Of a DNA stretch of 47,696 nucleotides, positions 1 through 7,615 are shown one piece after another. Within the stretch, counting starts at the first letter, position 1; every line of letters starts with the position of its first letter. The translations under genes were made by a program, and so were the position numbers. Location of the stretch: the NCBI GenBank assembly GCA_021778415.1, contig JAJYCL010000023.1, positions 1 to 47,696 on the forward strand, in the 5' to 3' direction. The notes beneath the pieces are model-generated. The model was not told the DNA's origin. It did no database searches and worked only from the letters and a program-made list of their open reading frames with translations. The stretch comes from a bacterium. GTDB taxonomy: Bacteria; Vulcanimicrobiota; Vulcanimicrobiia; Vulcanimicrobiales; Vulcanimicrobiaceae.

Positions 1-265
1 GCGCGGCATCACGGAAGGCGAACCAAAAAATGACGAGCACGACGAGGGCCATACCGACAAGCATGAATGCGTTGCTGCCAAAGAGGCCAAACGCACCATG
101 CGTATTTTGCTCGTAGGTCCAGCGCAATAGGCCGTTGATCGCGAGTTTGGATTCTCCAGGCAAAAAGTTCTTAGTGATGATGCCTTTGGACCATTGGTCG
201 AGAATGAACGCGACAAACGCGAAAAAGGCGATAAGAATGATGTTAGAGTTGCGGTTGCGGGACAA
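1..265 (-). CDS. lspA: Lipoprotein signal peptidase II (partial, C-terminus off window)
   Basis: This is the first ~88 residues of the inner-membrane aspartyl protease that cleaves signal peptides of diacylglyceryl-modified prolipoproteins. Visible are a hydrophobic first segment, the family motif LDQWSK at residues 22-27, and the QNTHGAFGLF stretch at 53-62, which matches the conserved N-x-G-A-F block carrying one catalytic region. A second membrane segment follows before the window edge. The only plausible start is TTG at 265, which overlaps the ccdA 3' end by 23 nt. Operon ccdA-lspA reads leftward, back-to-back with lgt, the preceding enzyme of the same pathway. The second catalytic Asp lies outside the window. 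Confidence 0.88.
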   Translation of the reverse strand, partial: MSRNRNSNIILIAFFAFVAFILDQWSKGIITKNFLPGESKLAINGLLRWTYEQNTHGAFGLFGSNAFMLVGMALVVLVIFWFAFRDAA

Positions 266-971
266 TTTGATACAACTTTCCGGCGATGGTGAGGAAGGCA
301 TTATTCACGAGGACGAGTCCGACGATCACGAGGAACAGTCCAGCAGCAAATTCGATTTTCGGTAGCGCGGGTTTGATGCGATTGAGCAGCGGAAGCATAG
401 CGCCCAGCGCCAATGCCGTGAGGAAAAATGGCAGTGCCAGCCCGGCGGAATACGCCAAAAGATAGCCCGCCGCCTCGGCCGTGTGCGCCTGCGAGGCCAA
501 AGCAAGAATAGCGGCGAGGATCGGCCCGATGCAGGGCGACCACCCGGCGGCGAAGGCCATGCCGACCAAAACGGAGGTCCAGATGCCGCGCCGCTTATGT
601 TGCGTGTGAAAGCGCGTATCCATCATCAAGAAGGGAATGCGTAGCAGCCCCATCATGTGCAAGCCCAAGACGATGACGATGAGGCCGCCGATCTGCGCGA
701 TGAGCATTTGATTGCTGCGCAGCAAACCGCCGAGCACCGACGCGGACATGCCGAGAATCACGAAGATCAGCGTGAAGCCGAGAATGAAGGACAACGCTTG
801 CACGAGGGTTTCGATACGTGCTTGAGCGCTGGTCTCGACCTTGAGATCTTCTAAGGACGATCCGGTCAAAAAGGAGAGATAGGCGGGGACAAGCGGAAGG
901 ACGCACGGAGACACGAAGGAAACGAGCCCGGCGAGAAACGCTATTCCAGCTGATAGAGGCGGCGATTGCAC
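243..971 (-). CDS. ccdA: Cytochrome c biogenesis protein CcdA (thiol-disulfide membrane transporter)
   Basis: A polytopic inner-membrane protein of 242 aa, the normal size for short CcdA proteins. CcdA carries electrons from cytoplasmic thioredoxin to periplasmic thiol proteins such as cytochrome c maturation factors. The two redox cysteines are visible in the paired motifs FVSPCVLPLVPAY (Cys about 23) and GWSPCIGP (Cys about 145), each opening one half of the internally duplicated fold. About six hydrophobic segments can be read. It overlaps lspA by 23 nt and starts 43 bp from the divergent lgt. No ResB/ResC or thioredoxin-like partner is in view, so the exact periplasmic client is unknown. 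Confidence 0.93.
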   Translation of the reverse strand: MQSPPLSAGIAFLAGLVSFVSPCVLPLVPAYLSFLTGSSLEDLKVETSAQARIETLVQALSFILGFTLIFVILGMSASVLGGLLRSNQMLIAQIGGLIVIVLGLHMMGLLRIPFLMMDTRFHTQHKRRGIWTSVLVGMAFAAGWSPCIGPILAAILALASQAHTAEAAGYLLAYSAGLALPFFLTALALGAMLPLLNRIKPALPKIEFAAGLFLVIVGLVLVNNAFLTIAGKLYQIVPQPQL

Positions 972-1014
972 GCTCTCTCTTTCGGCTCGCCCGCCAAGGT
1001 AGGCCTGTAAAAAA

Positions 1015-1854
1015 ATGCATCATTGGTTCGTCTATCCGACAAATATCAGCCCCATCGCGTTCCATTTGGGACCGATTGCCGTCCATTGGTATGGCATCGC
1101 CTACCTTTTGGGCTTCGTCGCGGTCTATCTCTGGATGAGCCGGCCCGCCGGGCGGACTCGCCTCGGCCTGACCAGCGATCAGATCCAAGACTTCATGTTT
1201 TACGCGCTCATCGGGGTGCTTGTCGGCGGCCGGACGCTCTTTGTGATCGCCGATATTCTCACCCGGATGCAACATCATAATGATCCGGGCATCTATTTTG
1301 CGCACCCGATCAACCTCATTGCCGTTTGGAACGGCGGCATGGCATTTCACGGCGGACTCATCGGTGTCGTCATCGGCGTGTTTTTGTTCCTGCGCAAACA
1401 CCCCGCTCTCACATTTACAGTGCTCGGTGATGAAATCGTGATGCTCTTGCCGCTCGGAATCGGGATCACGCGCATCGTGAACTTCATCAACGATGAACTC
1501 TGGGGACGCGTCTGCGACCCTTCGAATCCTATCTGCATGATCTTCCCCGCCGATCCGAGTGGGCAATATCGATTCCCGTCGCAGTTATTTGAATCGGCGA
1601 TGGATTTAGCGACGCTGCCGATTCTTTTTCTCATCTATCGGATGAAGCCGCGCGATGGCGTCGTGGCTTGGTCGTGGGTGACGGTGTACGGAATTACCCG
1701 CACCATTGCTGAGGTTTTTCGCGCTCCGGGCCTATGGTTCATGGGCTTGCACGATGGCCAACTTTTAGCCGTTCCGCAGATTGTCATCGGGCTCATCGGG
1801 CTGTGGTATTGCCTTCGTCATGGTAGCCACACCGATGCGACGCCAGCTTCCTAA
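1015..1854 (+). CDS. lgt: Prolipoprotein diacylglyceryl transferase
   Basis: The 279-aa inner-membrane enzyme transfers diacylglycerol from phosphatidylglycerol to the lipobox cysteine of prolipoproteins, the step before LspA. The N-terminus has the usual HLGPIAVHWYGIAY block (about residues 22-35), then GMAFHGGLIG, then the Lgt signature RIVNFINDELWGR with the conserved Arg, Asn and Glu. ATG at 1015 is preceded by a purine-rich AGGTAGG at 996-1002. It is divergent from ccdA-lspA across only 43 bp and followed after 6 bp by yggS. The many lipobox proteins in this window are probable clients. Confidence 0.95.
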   Translation: MHHWFVYPTNISPIAFHLGPIAVHWYGIAYLLGFVAVYLWMSRPAGRTRLGLTSDQIQDFMFYALIGVLVGGRTLFVIADILTRMQHHNDPGIYFAHPINLIAVWNGGMAFHGGLIGVVIGVFLFLRKHPALTFTVLGDEIVMLLPLGIGITRIVNFINDELWGRVCDPSNPICMIFPADPSGQYRFPSQLFESAMDLATLPILFLIYRMKPRDGVVAWSWVTVYGITRTIAEVFRAPGLWFMGLHDGQLLAVPQIVIGLIGLWYCLRHGSHTDATPAS

Positions 1855-1860
1855 CTGCGC

Positions 1861-2526
1861 GTGAACGCGACGACCATCGCCACGCGCCTTCATCGCGTGC
1901 GCGACGATCTCGCCGCTCATGCACGTGCATGCGGTCGTAGCATCGATGGCATTGATGTGTTGGTGGTTACGAAGCAACAGTCGACAAGCGCGATCATCGA
2001 GGCGATTGCTGCCGGTGCGACGCAGATCGGTGAAAATTACGTGCAAGAAGCGCGTGCGAAATTCGCCGATCTCCCGCCCGTGCGGCGCCACTACATCGGG
2101 CATATTCAAACCAATAAGGCCAAAGCGCTCGTCGAGCTCTTCGACTGCGTGCAATCCGTGGATCGTCTGGATGCCATTACGGCCTTGGATCGCGCGGCGA
2201 CGGCCATCGGCAAGCGGTTGAGCATCCTGCTCCAAGTGAACATATCGCCAAGCGATCGCTTCGGTTGCGCTCCAGCCGAGGTGGACGCGTTGGCGGAGGC
2301 GGTGCGCGCAAGCGCGAGTCTGCAGTGCGACGGGATGATGGCCATCGGGCCGACGGACCCGGCCGCCGTGCCCGATGCCTTTGCCCTTGCAGCAGCGTGC
2401 TTCGCGCGCATCGGGGGGCGGACGCTGTCGCTCGGGATGAGCGGCGATTGGCGCGAGGCCGTGGCTGCCGGATCGACGATGATTCGCCTGGGGACGGCAA
2501 TCTTTGGCCCGCGAATTGCCAGATAA
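1861..2526 (+). CDS. yggS: YggS/YlmE-family pyridoxal phosphate homeostasis protein
   Basis: A 221-aa PLP-binding single-domain TIM-barrel protein of the PLPBP family, which buffers cellular PLP and has no firmly known reaction. Family blocks are visible in order: VLVVTKQQ with the PLP lysine, QIGENYVQEARAK, HYIGHIQTNKAK, ILLQVNIS, DGMMAIGP and LSLGMSGDW followed by STMIRLGTAIFGPR. The start is GTG at 1861, 6 bp after lgt. In Firmicutes, Actinobacteria and Cyanobacteria this gene commonly precedes sepF and divIVA near the division cluster, as here. Confidence 0.93.
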   Translation: MNATTIATRLHRVRDDLAAHARACGRSIDGIDVLVVTKQQSTSAIIEAIAAGATQIGENYVQEARAKFADLPPVRRHYIGHIQTNKAKALVELFDCVQSVDRLDAITALDRAATAIGKRLSILLQVNISPSDRFGCAPAEVDALAEAVRASASLQCDGMMAIGPTDPAAVPDAFALAAACFARIGGRTLSLGMSGDWREAVAAGSTMIRLGTAIFGPRIAR

Positions 2527-2562
2527 AGCAGGCTCGGACAGCGAAAAAACGAAGCCGCAACC

Positions 2563-2973
2563 ATGTCCATGTTTAGCAAGATCGGATCGTTCTTCTCGAT
2601 TGGAGACGAAGAAGAGCTCCTCGATGAGGACTCGATCTCGTCTCGCGTCGTTCCGCTTTCGAACGTCCCACGTCGCTCCGGCGCCGAAGTGGCCGTCTTT
2701 GCCCCGCGTTCATTCGCCGATGTTGTCGAAATTGCCGACGCTTTGCGCAGTCGTCGCGTCGTGATCGTCAATCTCCAGTCGGCCGATCGTGCACTCTTGC
2801 AACGTGTTGTCGACTTTACCTCAGGCGTTGCCTATACGATCGATGGTAAAATGCAAAAATTGGCGGATTCCATCTACCTTATCGTTCCAGCGGGAGTCAG
2901 CGTGAATGCCAGTGGCTTGCGCGACACCGTGCTTGGCGACGCATCACTCGATTTTATGACCAATCGGGGCTAA
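2563..2973 (+). CDS. sepF: Cell division protein SepF
   Basis: A 136-aa cytoplasmic protein that tethers FtsZ to the membrane and supports septum assembly. The first ~25 residues (MSMFSKIGSFFS then an acidic stretch) resemble the amphipathic membrane-targeting helix and linker of SepF. The folded domain begins near residue 44 with VAVFAPRSFADVVEIAD, continues with VVIVNLQSAD, and ends with RVVDFTSGVAYTIDG and IYLIVPAGV, all typical of SepF. ATG at 2563 is preferred because it retains the amphipathic helix; ATG 2569 is an alternative. divIVA follows after 3 bp. SepF in an organism with TonB receptors supports a diderm Terrabacteria assignment. Confidence 0.93.
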   Translation: MSMFSKIGSFFSIGDEEELLDEDSISSRVVPLSNVPRRSGAEVAVFAPRSFADVVEIADALRSRRVVIVNLQSADRALLQRVVDFTSGVAYTIDGKMQKLADSIYLIVPAGVSVNASGLRDTVLGDASLDFMTNRG

Positions 2974-2976
2974 ACT

Positions 2977-3486
2977 ATGGACAGAATTACCCCAGTCGAT
3001 ATTCAACATCGGACATTTAAAAAAGTTTTACAGGGCTATGATCGCAGCGAAGTCGATCAATTTCTCGATGAAATTATCGAGACGCTCGAAGACGAAGCGC
3101 AGCGCCGAGCAGCGTTAGAAGCCGATATCGCCGATCTTAAAGAACGCATTTCGCATTTTAAAGCGATGGAAGAATCGCTGCAAAATACGCTCGTGCTGGC
3201 GCAGCGCACGGCCGATGAAGTCAAGGCTTCGGCGCACAAAGAAGCCGATCTGATTCGCGAACAGGCGCGATTGGCTGCCGAACGTGAGATTGCCAATTAT
3301 AACGATGCCATTGCCGAAGTGCGGCGCGAACATCAGCGCGCTCACGATGCCACCGAAAAAGCGCGCAGTGAATTGCGCAGCTTGCTCACCACGCATCTAG
3401 CCCTTCTCGAGCGCGAACCCGCAACGAGCGCGGCGGCGGCCATTTCGGCTGCCAATGGCGATACGTCGCGGCTGAATCTCTCGTAA
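2977..3486 (+). CDS. divIVA: DivIVA-domain cell division/polarity protein
   Basis: A 169-aa coiled-coil protein that senses negative membrane curvature at poles and septa. The N-terminal lipid-binding domain is clear: MDRITPVDIQHRTF, then GYDRSEVDQFLDEI around residues 22-35. A long heptad-rich coiled coil from about 35 to 130 (EDEAQRRAALEADIADLKER onward) follows, with a low-complexity Ala-rich tail. It lies 3 bp after sepF, the order seen in Gram-positive relatives, and 1 bp before leuB. The intervening YlmG and YlmH genes of Firmicutes are absent. Confidence 0.92.
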   Translation: MDRITPVDIQHRTFKKVLQGYDRSEVDQFLDEIIETLEDEAQRRAALEADIADLKERISHFKAMEESLQNTLVLAQRTADEVKASAHKEADLIREQARLAAEREIANYNDAIAEVRREHQRAHDATEKARSELRSLLTTHLALLEREPATSAAAAISAANGDTSRLNLS

Positions 3487-3487
3487 A

Positions 3488-4546
3488 GTGTCCCAGAGGG
3501 TAGCCGTTTTACCGGGCGACGGAATCGGCCCGGAGGTGACGCATGCTGCGCTTCGCGTGTTGCAAACCGTTCGTCCCGATCTCGTCTGTGAAGTCGGCAC
3601 CGTTGGTGGCGCGGCGCTGGCGCGCGGCGAGTCGGCGTTGCCGGATCACGTCCGAACCCTGTGCGATGCGAGTGCGGCGATTCTCTTCGGTGCCGTCGGC
3701 CTGCCCGAATACGATGGCAAACCGCTCGCCGAACGCCCCGAATATGCACTCTTTCTCTTGCGCCGCGATTATGAACTCTTCGCAAATATTCGCCCGGTTC
3801 GGGTTTTCTCGGGCCTGGAAGATGCATCGTCGCTCAAGGCCGAACTCGTGCGCGGTCTCGATCTCGTCGTCGTTCGCGAGCTCACCGGTGGCATTTATTT
3901 CGGGCAACCCAAAGAGCAGCGCATCATCGATGGTGTTGAAGCGGCGGTCGATACGATGATCTACCACGCCCCGGAAGTCGAGCGCATTGCACGGGTTGCC
4001 TTTGATCTTGCTCGTGCCCGTCGCAAGCGGCTCACATCGGTTGATAAGCAGAATATTTTGGAAACATCGCGGTTATGGCGTCGGGTTGTCGATCGCATCG
4101 CGCCCGAGTATCCCGATGTGCAACTCGATCATCTTCTGGTCGATAATGCGGCGATGCAGTTGGTGCGCCGGCCCGGTGATTTCGACGTTATCGTGACGGA
4201 AAATATGTTCGGCGATATTCTTTCCGATGAAGCGGCGATCCTCACCGGTTCCGTTGGGACGCTGCCGAGCGCATCGATTCGCGCCGATGGATTCGGCTTG
4301 TATGAACCAGTTAGCGGGTCGGCTCCCGATATCGCCGGCAAAGGTATTGCCAATCCCACCGCGGCGATTCTTTCGGCGGCAATGCTGCTGCGGATGAGTT
4401 TGCACGATGATGAACATGCGGCCCAAATCGAACGCGCCGTCGATGCCGCGTATGCACATGGTGCGCGCACATCCGAGCTCGTGCATCCTGGGATGCCGAG
4501 TCTCTCAACTCAAGCCTTCACCGAGGCGGTTCTCGCCGCATTGTAA
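3488..4546 (+). CDS. leuB: 3-isopropylmalate dehydrogenase
   Basis: A 352-aa NAD-dependent oxidative decarboxylase of leucine biosynthesis, normal length for the family. Visible motifs are VAVLPGDGIGPEV at the N-terminus, VVRELTGGIYFG, the lysine block DKQNILETSRLWR, the metal-binding FDVIVTENMFGDILSDEA with GSVGTLPSAS, and YEPVSGSAPDIAGKGIANP at the NAD site. The start is GTG at 3488, 1 bp after the divIVA stop, implying co-transcription. The residue pattern (VRELTGGIYFG) favours isopropylmalate over isocitrate as substrate. No other leucine gene is nearby. Confidence 0.95.
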   Translation: MSQRVAVLPGDGIGPEVTHAALRVLQTVRPDLVCEVGTVGGAALARGESALPDHVRTLCDASAAILFGAVGLPEYDGKPLAERPEYALFLLRRDYELFANIRPVRVFSGLEDASSLKAELVRGLDLVVVRELTGGIYFGQPKEQRIIDGVEAAVDTMIYHAPEVERIARVAFDLARARRKRLTSVDKQNILETSRLWRRVVDRIAPEYPDVQLDHLLVDNAAMQLVRRPGDFDVIVTENMFGDILSDEAAILTGSVGTLPSASIRADGFGLYEPVSGSAPDIAGKGIANPTAAILSAAMLLRMSLHDDEHAAQIERAVDAAYAHGARTSELVHPGMPSLSTQAFTEAVLAAL

Positions 4547-4602
4547 CCTCGCGGTAGCCTTGCTGTAATACGGCGTTCATGTGCGAAGCGTAGGCTCGAT
4601 GC

Positions 4603-5205
4603 ATGGACGGAATTGCCTGGGCTGCAAGCGCGATGCGCGCTGCGCAACAACGACTCGATATCGCAACCGATAATCTCGCTAACGCGCAAACCGATGGATT
4701 CACGCGGCTCTTCGCACGCGGCCGAATCACCGAGAACGGCGTGCAACTGCGCGCGGTTCCGTGGCGCGGATACGCCGCATTACGGCCAACGCAGCGACCC
4801 TTCGATCTTGCCCTCGTAGGGCCCGGGGCGTTTTTTGTGCAGACGCCAACGGGTGCGCGCATCGCCTCCCGCGATGGTGCTTTTGAACGCAGTACATCGG
4901 GAACGCTCGTGGATCGTCGGGGAAATGTTCTGTTAGGCCGTCATGGGGTGGTGCATGTTGCTGCCGATGCGCAGATCGATGTTCATGGCGTGGTGCACGA
5001 AAATACGGCCGTTATCGATACTATCGCGCATACGCCACACAGTCGGATTCGCAGCGGATGGTTGGAGGCATCGTCAGTCGATTCGATCTCCGAGATGATC
5101 GATGTGATGAGCGCTCAGCGCACGTTTGAAATGGCCGAAAAAACCGCTGCGGCAATCGATTCCACCCATCAAAAGGCGGCGCAAAATGTCGCCACCTTAT
5201 CGTGA
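4603..5205 (+). CDS. Flagellar basal-body rod protein, FlgF/FlgG family (short)
   Basis: A 200-aa axial rod subunit, exported by the flagellar type III system to form the proximal or distal rod. The N-terminal rod signature reads MRAAQQRLDIATDNLANAQT (residues 12-31, motif D-NLAN) and the C-terminal coiled-coil signature reads MSAQRTFEMAEK. The middle domain is shorter than in FlgG (about 260 aa), so it is more likely an FlgF-type or minimal rod protein. The next gene starts 7 bp downstream and is a paralogue, so the pair probably forms successive rod segments. The N-terminus is intact at ATG 4603. Confidence 0.88.
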   Translation: MDGIAWAASAMRAAQQRLDIATDNLANAQTDGFTRLFARGRITENGVQLRAVPWRGYAALRPTQRPFDLALVGPGAFFVQTPTGARIASRDGAFERSTSGTLVDRRGNVLLGRHGVVHVAADAQIDVHGVVHENTAVIDTIAHTPHSRIRSGWLEASSVDSISEMIDVMSAQRTFEMAEKTAAAIDSTHQKAAQNVATLS

Positions 5206-5212
5206 GGTGCAG

Positions 5213-5941
5213 ATGAATCGCGCATTATACGCCGCCGCCTCGGGTATGGCCGCACAGCAGGCGAATCTCGATACCATTAGTGATAATCTTGCAAACGCCG
5301 ATGTCCCGGGTTTTAAAGAACGCTCGCGCGTCTTCGCACAGCTTGCTGCACCCGACGGAACAGGCTTAGGAACGAGTATTGTCGGGCAACGCACGACGTT
5401 TACAGCCGGAAAATTGGAGAAAACCGGCGGCCCATTCGATCTTGCGATTTCCGGTCCTGGGCTCTTGCGTATTATCGACGCTTCCGGCGCAACGATGTAT
5501 ACACGCAGCGATTCGTTTTCGCGATCGGCCGATGGTTCATTGCGCGATGCGAATGGACGACGTCTTGCCGATATCGTCATTCCCCCGCAGGCAACGAGCG
5601 TTAGCGTCGATCGTAGCGGAATGGTGACGGCGCATACGAGCGCCGGCGAAAAACATCTGGGTCGGATTTATCTGTACGCGTTTGATGCACCGGATGCCTT
5701 ACGGCGCATCGATGGTGCAACGTTTGCACAGACGAGTGCTTCAGGATCTCCGTTGCGTGTAGACTGCGGCCCGGGAAAGACGAGCACGTTGCATTTTGGA
5801 ATGCTTGAGAAATCGAATGTTTCGATCATTGCCTCGATGATGGAATTATTGACGGCCCAGCGCGCGTATGAAGCCGATGCCAAGGGTGTGCAAGCAGCAG
5901 ATGAAATGCTCCGTATCGCGGACAATCTCAATCGTGGATAG
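5213..5941 (+). CDS. flgG: Flagellar basal-body rod protein, FlgG-like
   Basis: A 242-aa flagellar rod protein. ATG at 5213 is chosen over upstream in-frame codons because it follows a GAGGTG ribosome site and gives the canonical N-terminus MNRALYAAASGMAAQQANLD. The NLANADVPGFKE motif follows (residues 25-36), and the C-terminus ends with the rod/hook signature ELLTAQRAYEADAKGVQA. The central region is 20 or so residues shorter than E. coli FlgG. Its start lies 7 bp after the related upstream gene. A small ORF and a FliA/WhiG-type sigma factor follow directly, so this is a flagellar operon fragment. No other flagellar genes lie in the window. Confidence 0.9.
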   Translation: MNRALYAAASGMAAQQANLDTISDNLANADVPGFKERSRVFAQLAAPDGTGLGTSIVGQRTTFTAGKLEKTGGPFDLAISGPGLLRIIDASGATMYTRSDSFSRSADGSLRDANGRRLADIVIPPQATSVSVDRSGMVTAHTSAGEKHLGRIYLYAFDAPDALRRIDGATFAQTSASGSPLRVDCGPGKTSTLHFGMLEKSNVSIIASMMELLTAQRAYEADAKGVQAADEMLRIADNLNRG

Positions 5942-5960
5942 CGTCGCTGTTCGTCACGTG

Positions 5961-6101
5961 ATGGCGCAACTCGAAGCCGGCGTTTTCGTTAAAGCCTTTG
6001 ATTCCGTGAGTAAGGGTTTTGATGCCGGAGCGTCCACCGCTATAGAATCCGGATTTGAAATGGTGTTGGCGAAAGCGCTGGAGTCGCGCAATGATCGTTA
6101 G
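5961..6101 (+). CDS. Small ORF between flgG and the sigma factor (unknown, 46 aa)
   Basis: A 46-codon frame beginning at ATG 5961 (GTG 5958 is an alternative) and overlapping the sigma-factor start by 11 nt. The product starts MAQLEAGVFVKAFDSVSKGF and is predicted helical. The pattern of aromatic and hydrophobic residues faintly resembles the start of the FlgJ rod-binding domain, but it is too short to assign. Support comes from position: it fills a 149-nt space between two genes of one operon and uses an overlapping stop/start. It could still be untranslated spacer. Confidence 0.4.
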   Translation: MAQLEAGVFVKAFDSVSKGFDAGASTAIESGFEMVLAKALESRNDR

Positions 6102-6771
6102 TGTAGCCGAGCGTGACGATGCGATTGCTTCCTTGCTTCCGCTTGTGCGGCGAATTGCCCGGCGAATTCATCGCCTGATTCCGATGGTGGATATCGATGA
6201 TCTCATCGGCGATGGATCGCTCGGCGCAATTCGGGCGGTGGATGCGTTCGATCCGCTTCGTGGCCCGACGCTTGCGCAGTATGCTGCGCACATTATTGCC
6301 GGGGTTATGCTCAACGGTGTGCGTCGATGGGATCCGCTCTCGGAGCGGGCGCGGCGCGAATTGCGCCGGGCGGATCGCGAGCGCTATGATACCGCGATGC
6401 TCAGTGGGACGTTAATCAGCGAGGCTGCCTTGGAGGCACGGCGGCCGCAACTCGCCAAGGCGCGATCGGCGGCCTGGGTTGCTCAACCACTTTCCATGGA
6501 TTCCGGCCTGCCACCGGGCATGGATTTGCCGGTTGATTGGTCATCCGATCCGGCGACTATTTGCGAGCGCGAATATCTCCGCGGAACGGTACGCGGATTG
6601 CTCCAAACATTGCGGCCCCGTCAGCGCGAGTTGTTGATTACACACTATTATGATGATCAATCGCTGCGTTCGATAGCGCGAAAACGAAACGTATCGCCGC
6701 AGCGGCTGAGTCAAGTGCATCGTCGAGCAATTGAAAGCCTGCGCCGAAAATTCGATGCTCAAGCATATTGA
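6091..6771 (+). CDS. RNA polymerase sigma factor, FliA/WhiG type
   Basis: A 226-aa sigma-70 family factor. Region 2 is visible at about residues 10-90: LLPLVRRIARRI, then VDIDDLIGDGSLGAIRAVDAF (the D-DL motif for core binding and the -10 contact), then the YAA block and RRWDPLSERARRE. Region 4 is LRPRQRELLITHYYDDQSL followed by the helix-turn-helix SIARKRNVSPQRLSQVHRRA. The region 2/4 spacing and the LVR...WDP..ERARRE pattern fit the flagellar FliA/SigD/WhiG class. ATG 6091 overlaps the preceding small ORF; the 3' end overlaps the next small gene by 17 nt. Its likely targets are late flagellar genes, an inference from context. Confidence 0.88.
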   Translation: MIVSVAERDDAIASLLPLVRRIARRIHRLIPMVDIDDLIGDGSLGAIRAVDAFDPLRGPTLAQYAAHIIAGVMLNGVRRWDPLSERARRELRRADRERYDTAMLSGTLISEAALEARRPQLAKARSAAWVAQPLSMDSGLPPGMDLPVDWSSDPATICEREYLRGTVRGLLQTLRPRQRELLITHYYDDQSLRSIARKRNVSPQRLSQVHRRAIESLRRKFDAQAY

Positions 6772-7060
6772 AGTCGACGCAAATTCGGCGTTTGAAACTG
6801 CGGCGCTTGCCGTTCCGGCCCACGCAATAGCCCCGGTTAATGCCGATGAAAGCATCGATGTAACGCACCTTCCTCACGATCATCCCGCATGGCCGTCAGA
6901 TACGCTCTCGCTTTCTTCGCGCGCGCGAGCATTGCTGGCGAAGGTCGTCCCGATCGTCATTCGCGTGCTCACGTTTTGGGATCACCGCGTACGTGCCGTC
7001 GCCATAGGCTCCGCCCGCATCACCATCGATCCCGCCGGAAGCTATCGTCTAGAACGCTAA
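6755..7060 (+). CDS. Hypothetical protein following the sigma factor (101 aa)
   Basis: A 101-aa protein of unknown function. ATG 6755 overlaps the sigma-factor end by 17 nt, suggesting translational coupling. The central stretch SDTLSLSSRARALLAKV recalls the serine/helix segment often seen in FlgM-type anti-sigma factors. The C-terminal VIRVLTFWDHRVRAVAIGS does not look like FlgM, so a FlgM role is only a possibility from neighbourhood and size. No signal peptide or clear membrane span. It is the last gene before the first repeat cluster. Confidence 0.55.
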   Translation: MLKHIEVDANSAFETAALAVPAHAIAPVNADESIDVTHLPHDHPAWPSDTLSLSSRARALLAKVVPIVIRVLTFWDHRVRAVAIGSARITIDPAGSYRLER

Positions 7061-7063
7061 AGC

Positions 7064-7604
7064 TTGTCACCCTGAGCCCTTCGACTCGCTCCGCTCGCTC
7101 AGGATGACAAAGTCTCGAAGGGTTCTGTCACCCTGAGGAGCGTTCGGAACGAACGCGTCTCGAAGGGCGCGCCCCACGTGCGCTCCGCATGCTTCGAGAC
7201 GCGCACTGCGTGCGCTCCTCATGCTTCGAGACGCGCACTGCGTGCGCTCCTCAGCATGACAGGGTTTGGTACTGTCACCCTGAGGAGCGTTCGGAACGAA
7301 CGCGTCTCGAAGGGCGTGCGCTCCTCATGCTTCGAGACGCGCACTGCGTGCGCTCCTCAGCATGACAGGGTTTGCAACTGTCACCCTGAGGAGCGTTCGG
7401 AACGAACGCGTCTCGAAGGGCGCGCCTCATGCTTCGAGACGCGCACTGCGTGCGCTCCTCATGCTTCGAGACGCGCACTACGTGCGCTCCTCAGCATGAC
7501 AGGGTTTGCAACTGTCACCCTGAGGAGCGTTCGGAACGAACGCGTCTCGAAGGGCGCGCCCTCATGCTTCGAGACGCGCACTGCGTGCGCTCCTCAGCAT
7601 GACA
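7064..7604. repeat. Hairpin repeat cluster 1 (between convergent genes)
   Basis: The whole gap from the preceding gene to punA is repeats. Four forward copies of GTCACCCTGAGGAGC...GTCTCGAAGGGC begin at 7127, 7274, 7380 and 7514, with inner stem GCGTTCG/CGAACGC and loop GAA. Between them lie inverted copies CTTCGAGAC...CTCCTCAGCATGACA with inner stem GCGCAC/GTGCGC. A different palindromic unit opens the cluster at 7065-7110 (TGTCACCCTGAGC ... GCTCAGGATGACA). Long stop-free frames across it are low-complexity translations of the repeat and are not taken as genes. Confidence 0.93.
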
Positions 7605-7615
7605 ATGGGGCGGGT

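Noticed and set aside
595-1566. A 323-codon minus-strand frame opposite lgt and ccdA
   Set aside because: It is antisense to two clear genes, is rich in His/Asp/Arg as shadow frames are, and has no recognisable motif.
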